Positions 56,470 to 64,000 of a stretch of 64,000 bases of DNA are shown here, piece by piece (position 1 is the first letter of the stretch; every line of letters starts with the position of its first letter). Origin of the DNA: Arachis hypogaea (taxonomy: Eukaryota > Streptophyta > Magnoliopsida > Fabales > Fabaceae); assembly GCF_003086295.3 (NCBI RefSeq), contig NC_092039.1, positions 96,430,561 to 96,494,560 of the forward strand, in the 5' to 3' direction. The notes under the pieces were generated by a model. The model had not been told where the DNA came from and did not search any database. It saw only the letters and a program-made list of their open reading frames with translations. A program made the translations under genes and the position numbers.

Positions 56470-59400
56470 TGTAAAACCCGGTTAATTAACGGCTAATTAA
56501 CCCATAAATGAGGATTTATTCTAGAAAGCCTAAAATGTGATTTTTATGGCTAAATGTGATAGAGGAGATTGAGACGAGAATTTCGGTACCAATTTTATAG
56601 AATTCGGACCAAGATTGGACCGAACGGGCCAAACCGGGCCAATTGGACCCAAAGTGGGCCCTTGGCCCAACATAACTTAACCAAAACCCTAGTTTTCAGC
56701 ACCCTCTCTCCTCATTACACACACAAACACGCTGAATTAGAGGGAAGGGGGGAGAAGAACACTCTCTCAAGTTCTTTCTCTCACTTGATCTTCAAATCAA
56801 CATAACTTTTGATCTAGAGCTCCGATTGCCGCCCTGTTTGCGGCCACGCGTTCACCGCGGATAGCTCTACAAAACCCATATAATCAATCTTGAGGTAATC
56901 CACACCTTGCTGTTCGAAATCTCAGCCCCTATTTTCGAGTTTTATGGGTGAAATGTTGAGATTTTGGGTTCTTTGATGTTATAGGACCCAACTCTCTTGA
57001 AGGAGAAGGTTAATCTTGTCTCCTTGGACCTTGGGTGAGGTAAGGTTCTTAATCCTAGTGTAATTTTGTGATTTTATGATGTTTGGGTTTTGAGATGTTG
57101 TGTATGGGTATGATGGTTGTGGCTTAGGTTGTGTATGTGTGGATATTGGAGCTTGATTGGTGATTTTGAAAAGCTTAGAAAGGGTTTGGTGGTGCAAAAT
57201 CTGTTCTTGGAAGTGTTGAGGCCTTGAGAGCTTGTGGATAAGTGGTTTAGAAGTGCTCCGGTGGAGCTTGGGAAAATCGGCTAAGGTATGGTTTCGGTTT
57301 CCCGTATCTAATATGTAATGTGGTAGGAAATACTTAGGCTAGAGGCCCTAAGATAGGCATTGAATGGTTGATGTTGTTAAATGATTGAGATATATGATGT
57401 GGTCATATATGTGATGATGATTATTGATGCCTTAATGGTATGATGTATGAGAAGTATGCATGTTGTGATATATGCTTGATGATTGGTTATGGTTGAATTG
57501 TGGGTTGAACCATGTTGATGGTGAATATGATATTGATTATGCATAATGATGGTAAATTGGAATTGGTGTTGTTGGGAATTGGCATGAGGAATAGTATATG
57601 ATATGTCAATATGTTTGAGTTTGAGCCACTTGGGTGAAGTGGGCTAAAATGATGAGATAGTGATTTTGTATATTGTGGTAATGTGTCAATGTGTGAGTTG
57701 AGGAGGCTTGATGTTGAATTTGATACATTTTGAATTGATTTCAAAGAAAAGGGATGAAATTGACATGTTTTGATTGATTTTGGAAAGAGTTGAAAATGGT
57801 TTGTTTTGAAAATGGCATATTGTGGTTTTGAATGAAATTATGGTTTTTGGGCATACTTTGACGGGACATAACTTGGACTACGGATCTCCGTTTTGTACCA
57901 AATCTGTTTAGAAATAAAATTGGATCCGGGATGTCCATGCCGTTCGAAGAACGGGCAAAAAACGATTTAAAATGAGGAAGTTATGTCCGTTGGAAGATTG
58001 GGGTAAAAATCTGTGAATTCTGCAGCTTTTAACTTAGAAAATTTTTAGCAGAATCACCCCTTGCGCGTGGGCGCACCTGGCGCGTACGCGCCGATCTTCC
58101 GAAAAACGCCATCCACGCGTGAGCGTGAGGTGCGCGGGCGCGCCGATGGTGCTGCACCCAATGCCCAGCCATTTTCCAGAGAGTTATGCCAGAACTGTGC
58201 CGGTGTTGTGCCTGGGGCACGAGAACACCCGCGCGTACGCGTGGTTGACGCGTGCGCGTCGATGGGCAAGTTTGGAATCCACGCGCTAGCGTGCATGACG
58301 CTTACGCGTCGATGAGTTTTTGAGGCCATCCACGCGTGAGCGTAGAGTGCGCGTACGCGCGGCCCTGTTTTCATCTCAAAGCTGATTTTTGAGTTTTAAA
58401 AGCCAAATCTCATACTTCTAAGCCTCCGATCTCACCATTTATGTCTTAAATCATTATGGCATGCCTAGTTATTAAAAAGGGGCTAGTGAATGTGATAACT
58501 TGCGAGTGAAGCAAGGGAAATATGAATGATCAATGAGGATCAAGATGATTATGTGAGATGTGGAGGATGGTTGAGGAAGTGCTTGTTATACCATGGGCCG
58601 AAAGGCTATAATTGTTAATGAAATGGCTGGTTATGGATTTAACCATGAGCCGGAATAGCTGTGTATGCTATGAATATTGGCTGGTTCTGGATTGAACCGT
58701 GAGCCGGAATGGCTAGTATGGATGTTGATCCATGGATGAGAATTCATGCATGTTGATGCTGAATTATTGATAATTGTGACATTTGCACTTCCACTATCTG
58801 AGTACGAGTTTCCTTGGGTAGTAGCAGTGGCTAGCCACCACGTGCTCCAGGTTGAGACTCGAAGCTCTGTTAACCCTATGTTGTAAGTGTGGCTGGGCAC
58901 TGTGAAAGGCCCGGATGAGCTCGAACCCCCGTAAATATTCACCAGTGAGGGTGATGTATATGGATCATGTTTATGATCAAGTTTATAACGAGTATAACTC
59001 GAATTTGGGGATGCACGACAGAGGGACAGTCCAATGGTTAGCGACCAGGACTTGTCGGGTTGGCTATATAACCGACAAGATGATATCATCGGCCACTAGG
59101 GACAGGCATTCATCATATGCATACTATGTGAATTGTTTGAGATTGCCTATTTGACTGCATATTACTTGCTAATTGCCTAAATGTCTTAACTGCTCCTACT
59201 TGTATATTCTTTGTCTGATATAACTGTGTTTGCTATAATATACTCCTGCTGGTGGTTGGGAGGTCTGAAGGAATTGGAAAGGGAAGTATTAGTTAGACTG
59301 AAGTATCTTTAGTCAGATGCCCTTTATGGTTTAGTTTGTTTATAAGCTTTAATATTATTTGGAGGAAGTTCTAGGATTGCCTTTGGCTTTCCTCCATTAT

Positions 59401-60009
59401 TATGTATTATATATGTGGAAGCTGTTACCTGCTGGGAACCTCTGGTTCTCACCCATGCGGATTTTGTGGTTTTCAGATGCAGGACGTGAGGTTTCCCGCT
59501 GATGCATGCTGGAGACTTCTAGATTGCGAAGATTCCTTGTTCTTGGGGACTATGTTTTGGTTTATATGTGTTGCTTAGATACTTTTATCTCCATTTAATA
59601 ATACAAACTGTGATGACTCCTCTTATGGGAGATTTTGGAGAATAGATTTATGTATTTGTGTCCCTTTGGGTTTCCTTTGGGGTTTTCCTTATTATATCAT
59701 ATGTATATATTGTTATGCTCGGATCGGTTATCTTCGCAGCCGGATCTTGAGTCTTGATATTCCTGTTTTTGACACTCCTTTGTATATATATAATCACGCG
59801 TTGGTTATCCTTGTTCGTTACGTTATCGATCGGAGTGTTGCGCTTTGAGTTGCGATTGGTTTTTGTTTACCCCTTTTCTACAAAGGCTCCTAGTTATAAT
59901 CAATCATTCATACTACTATACGTACTAAATGTTTGTTTTAGAGGTCGTAATACCTTGCCATCTCTGAATTATGACTTAAGCATAATTCTCTGTATGGTAG
60001 GGTGTTACA
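56470..60009 (+). repeat. 3' LTR of the chromovirus
   Basis: 3540 bp, offset exactly 7809 from the 5' LTR with no indel that I could find. Confidence 0.95.
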
Positions 60010-62927
60010 AATGGAGCTCATTCTGATGATTGGAGCCAATAACAACAGACGTAAATAAAGGCAAAAAAGAGAAAAAATAAATAAAATGCGAAGAATTTGA
60101 ATGAATAGAAGACAAGGAATCTAGATCAGCATTCATGCATGGTTTCATTAATTCTATTAATGATAATTCTATTCTATAGAATATGCTTAATGGGACCAGC
60201 AGCTTTCACAAGACGCAAAATTAGAATAATATCCCTGAATCAAAGCAAGAAAATCAGGAGAGGTAAAATAGACCGAAAAAAAAGAAAATTATTCCATGAT
60301 ATTTGAGGTTTTAAATGTCATAAATGATAAGGAAGAAAAACAGTCTTGGCCTAAAGAGGAATCGCAGTCCATAGTTAATATTCAACAGGTCAAGACTTCA
60401 AGAAGAAAAAAGAAAGAAATCTAAAAAAATATTCTAGCAAATTAAAAATAATAATGCAAATAACAATCAAAAAGTGAAACAAAAAAATTTTACTAGCATT
60501 AAAATTTTCAAAAAGAAAGAAGTTGACATTACCAAAGTACAATCACCATTTTAGATCAAGGAATAAATTTTTAAGTCAAAATTTCAAGAAGAAAATGTCA
60601 TGCTACCTGCTAATAAAAAAAATCAATTAGTATCAGGAAAAAATGTGAAGACTACAAAGAATACTAGAGTTAGTTTAGCAGAATAAACCAAGAAATATAC
60701 AAAAACAACCAGCATAATGGGATGTACTTTCCAATGGATGGCAGTTTAGATAACCAAACTAAACTGATCATTGCTAAAATGATGGGAAGGGGTCCTAAGG
60801 CTCATTATATGAGGTCTCTAAAAGATAAACTTTCAGAGTCGGAGAAAAACAACTAAGACGAGTGCACGAAAGACAAGAGCTGCTCTACCCGTAAAACCCT
60901 CAAGTAGGAAAGAAATGCAGATAGATTTGTCTACCAATATTATGGAAGCTTGACTGCTTCGATTTTGGATAGAGAATTTTTATCCTTAGGATTCTCTTTA
61001 TTTTATCTTTGCTATTATGAAAATTTTCATTTGAAATTGTAGAGGGGCCTCGTCACAAGTCTTTTACACTATTATTAAAGATCTTAGAGTTAAATATAAC
61101 TTTAAATTTTGTATCTTATTTGAAACTCATATTTTAGGGATTAAAGCGGAGAATATTATTAGAAAATTAGGTTTTGACTCTTGAAGTATTAGCGAAGCGG
61201 AAGGTTTTTCAGGAGGAATTTGGTGTCTATGGATAAAAGATTCATGGAATATCAGGATCCTCATTATGTATAAATAGTTTATTGATATGGCAAAACAGTG
61301 AAAAAGTCAAATCCCTTGAAATTTTACAGCGATTTACGGCATCCCCAAGTGGGACATAGAAATTTGTTATGGAACAACATTGAAGAGATTTATCTCAACA
61401 TCAATGGCTCTTGGTGCTTTAGAGGTAATTTTAACTCTGTCCTTTCTCTTAATAATTCGGGGGATTCTCATAATCTCTCTCAAGATACTCATAAGTTTGT
61501 TAATTGTTTAAATTGCTAGTAATTAAAATATTGAGACTTTTCAGGTCTTCTTTTTACCTGAAAATGCTATGAAAAAATAGTAAAATGAGACTTGATTATT
61601 TTTGAAGTAATTTTGAGTTTGCAAATAGATTCTTAAATGTTAGAATTAGACATCTTCCTAAATTAAAATATGATCATCTTCTTATTTTGCTAGATTTTAG
61701 AGCTACTACTAGCTACTAATTAAGTGAAAAGACCTTTTAGATTTTAGCCATTTGGTTCCTTCACAAAGAATTTAACAACTTGGTGAAAAATAGTTGGGAT
61801 AAAAACAATAACTTCATATAGAACATTGTCAACTTTATCAATAATATTAAAATGTGAAATAAAGAGGTCATCAGGAATATCTTTAAAAAGAAGCAAATCC
61901 TGAAAAGATTAGAAGGGATCAATACAGAGCTATCTTTAAGCCAAAATTTCTTTCTTGAAGACCTCCAAAAAGAGCTTTGGAAAGAGAATGAATTTATTGC
62001 TATCCAAGAAGAGATGCATTGGTAGCAAATGTCTCAATACAATATCATCAACTTCAAAAATATGAATATGAACTATTTTCATCAAAAAATCAATAGAAAA
62101 CACGAGAGGAATAGAGTCATGCAAATCAAGTCTGAAGATGGGGCTTGGATGGATGATATAGATATGCTTAAAGATTGGGTAGTCGGTTTTTTTAAAAATC
62201 TTTATACTAATGAGGTTATTATATCTATTTTTTTTGTTTAAGAAATATTTTCTAAACTAAGGGAGAATGACTATATTAAAATTGGCAAAGAAGTGCGTGT
62301 TTATGACTAAATTGAAAACAACAACCTTTAATATGGGAAGCTAGAAAGCTCCTACGAATGATGGGTTGTCGGCTAAATTTTACCAACAATCTTGGTGTTT
62401 CAGGACCCGAATAACATTGATACGGTTAACCAAGCTCTTATTTTTATAATTCCAAAAATACACTCTCCTAAAAATTTTAGTCATTTTAGGTCTATTAGTC
62501 TTTGTAATGTTTGTTACAAATCATTTAAAAGATTATTACTGGTCATTTAAAATATTTTATGCCTAGTACCAAATCCAATACTTAATCTAATTTTGTGACT
62601 AACAGGATAAGTGCAAATAACATTTTTGTAGCACAAAATGTTATTAACTCTGTGAGGAATAAGAAGGTTGAAAAAGGTTTTATAGCCATCAAAATTGACC
62701 CAGAGAAAGCATATGACAAAATTTGTTGAAAGTGACTCATTTTTTTGTCTTTCCTCTCTTCAATATAAAATACTAAAAGTTTAATTAGAATCATATCTAA
62801 CGATAAGTTATGGTAGCTAGAGAGTTTGTTTTCAATTTAATATACAATTTTCTTCTCTTAATTTAGGTAATTTAATATAAGAATAATTTTACTATGAAAA
62901 GTTGTATATGAAAGTTGCATATGAGAG

Positions 62928-62992
<65 letters not shown>

Positions 62993-62993
<1 letters not shown>

Positions 62994-64000
62994 TTCTCAT
63001 TCTTATAATTTTTCAATTTGAACTAATCTGAACCTAATATATCGCTTTACATGTCAAGCGGATATTAGTTTAATTTATGAGATTTATTCGATAATCTTTT
63101 GTAGAATACAAAATTCTTACTAGAAATTTGAGTATATATTTACTATCTCATTATTCTTCTCTAATTTTTTGTCTTCAATTTTCTTTATTTTTTTAAATCA
63201 ATTGATTCCAACCTTCTCAGTCTTGAAAAAATAATTCATGTTAGAATACAAGAGATTACATCTAATTTATTTCAATTAATGAAAATATAGTTAAAATAAG
63301 GTGAATATTTGTCAAAAGAAAAATCATGAAAATTTATCTAAAGAGGGTGTGATTATAGGTGTTGGTAATAAGAATTTTATGAACAAAGCTCATTTTGATG
63401 ATTGAAGCCAGCAACAACTAAAGTAAATAAAGGACAAAAAGAGAAAGAAAAAATAGAAGACGAAGAATCTGGATCCATAGAAGGCGAAGAATCTGGATCA
63501 GCATTCACACTTGGTGCTGTTAATTCTATTAATGATAATTCTATTCCGTAGAATATGTTTAATGTGACCAGCAACTTTCACAATACGTAAAATCAGAATA
63601 ATATCCTTGAATCAAAGGAAGAAATTCTGTATAGACCATGGATAGTTATTAGGCAACAATAAAAAATTAAGCAAAAATCAAGGAATGTAAAATAGACCGA
63701 AAAGAAAGGAAATTATTCCATCATATTTGAGGTCTTAAATATCATAAATGATGAGAAAGAAAAATAGTATCAGTCTAAAAAAGAATCGCAATCCAAAGTT
63801 AATATTCAGTAGGCCAAGACTTCAAGAGTAAAAAAAAGGGAGAAAATCTACGGAAAGATTTTAGCAAATTAAAAATTGTAATGTAAATAACAATCAAATA
63901 GTGAAACGGAAAACTTTTGTTAGCACTAAAATTTTCAAAGAAAAAGAGGTAGATACTACCAAAGTAGAATCACTATTTCAGATCAAAGAAGGAAGTTCTA
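62993..64000 (+). pseudogene. LINE unit 9, ORF1 remnant, cut by the window edge
   Basis: A standard unit beginning after (TAA)n, with the Glu/Ser-rich repeat (gaagaatctggatc twice at 63462-63500) and a corrupted GPWMVV-region near 63630. It continues beyond 64000. Confidence 0.55.

Larger units (their letters stand above)
48661..60009 (+). mobile_element. young Ty3/gypsy chromovirus (Tekay/Del-like), gag-defective
   Basis: 11,349 bp with two 3540-bp LTRs (tgtaaaaccc to gtgttaca), perfect 5-bp target duplication aatgg (48656-48660, 60010-60014), initiator-Met tRNA primer-binding site, gag-protease, RT, RNase H, integrase and chromodomain. Long LTRs and a C-terminal chromodomain place it in the chromovirus branch, most like Tekay/Del. 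The LTRs differ at four positions that I found (48681/56490, 48693/56502, 48894/56703, 50660/58469), about 0.11%, or some tens of thousands of years at 1.3e-8 per site per year. Its own capsid is missing and its protease site is altered, so it probably moved with proteins from a relative. Confidence 0.93.
48251..62928 (+). pseudogene. LINE unit 8, longest copy, split by the chromovirus
   Basis: LINE sequence at 48251-48660 resumes at 60010 after the chromovirus. It includes the ORF1 tail (60640-60950), endonuclease (ETHILGIKAENIIRKLGFDS near 61120; FRGNFNSVLSLNNSG near 61418-61462), and reverse transcriptase pieces (ENIVNFINNI...; NYFHQKINRKHERN at about 62071-62112; FRSISLCNVCYKSF at about 62483-62524; a KIDPEKAYDKI-like motif near 62693-62724). 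After that the sequence leaves the RT frame and leads into (TAA)n at 62929. It is the only unit with RT. Many stops; inactive. Confidence 0.65.
32140..64000 (+). repeat. tandem array of L1-type LINE segments separated by (TAA)n
   Basis: Head-to-tail copies of one LINE-derived segment. Each begins directly after a (TAA)n run with a ttgaataatagtttctcatt-like start and usually ends with atgtatagtatattctata leading into the next (TAA)n. (TAA)n tracts lie at 32350-32421, 33477-33543, 35506-35572, 44874-44885 (short), 45979-46050, 48183-48250 and 62929-62993. With later insertions removed, the shortest spacings are about 1.1 kb; longer units carry more of the LINE. The coding content is ORF1 and, in the longest units, endonuclease and RT pieces. 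All copies are riddled with stops. The array runs off the right edge. Confidence 0.75.

Noticed and set aside
22083..60009. An endogenous pararetrovirus (caulimovirid) as the source of RT sequences
   Set aside because: Both RT-bearing elements have LTRs, target duplications and integrase, which fit Ty3/gypsy retrotransposons. No movement-protein or coat-protein signature was seen.

Overview
This 64 kb window is nuclear DNA of a flowering plant, most likely a legume of the peanut genus (Arachis). The inference rests on AT-rich intergenic DNA, the plant LOB-domain gene, the types of LTR retrotransposon present, and LTRs with cgcgtacgcg palindromes and 'tggcgttta' motifs that I associate from memory with Arachis repeats. 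There is one convincing host gene. Almost everything else is transposable-element (TE) DNA in nested layers.

Layout. 1-4515: minus-strand LTR-retrotransposon wreckage: a Ty1/copia integrase scrap, a Ty3/gypsy gag fragment split by a small TRIM element, an LTR bounded by a primer-binding site on one side and a polypurine tract on the other, and half of a second LTR. 4551-7612: solo LTR of a chromovirus-type (Tekay/Del-like) family with a perfect 5-bp target-site duplication (TSD). 9126-21248 (minus): a two-exon class I LBD (LOB-domain) transcription-factor gene related to LBD18/LBD30. Its 11.3 kb intron holds an LTR fragment, a fragment of an armadillo-repeat kinesin gene, a candidate TIR element, a Tat-type solo LTR with TSD, hairpin MITEs and a hAT remnant. 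22083-31396: a complete but decayed Ty3/gypsy Tat-lineage element with two RNase H regions and an antisense ORF near its 3' end.

31484-64000: head-to-tail copies of a segment of a plant L1-type LINE, separated by (TAA)n microsatellites. Later insertions interrupt this array: a minus-strand solo LTR (36200-42493, with another LTR nested in it), a minus-strand Helitron (42601-44514) and an 11.35 kb chromovirus (48661-60009). Uninterrupted sister copies in the array act as local empty sites and fix these boundaries to the base.

The most notable object is the chromovirus. Its two 3540-bp LTRs differ at only four positions that I could find and its TSD is perfect, so it is very young. Yet its gag lacks the capsid region, its protease has Leu in the Asp-Ser/Thr-Gly active site, and one in-frame TAA separates protease from reverse transcriptase, while RT, RNase H, integrase and chromodomain are open. 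It was probably mobilised in trans. The LBD gene is the only feature likely to serve the plant directly. No rRNA gene, functional tRNA gene, CRISPR array or bacterial-type operon is present.
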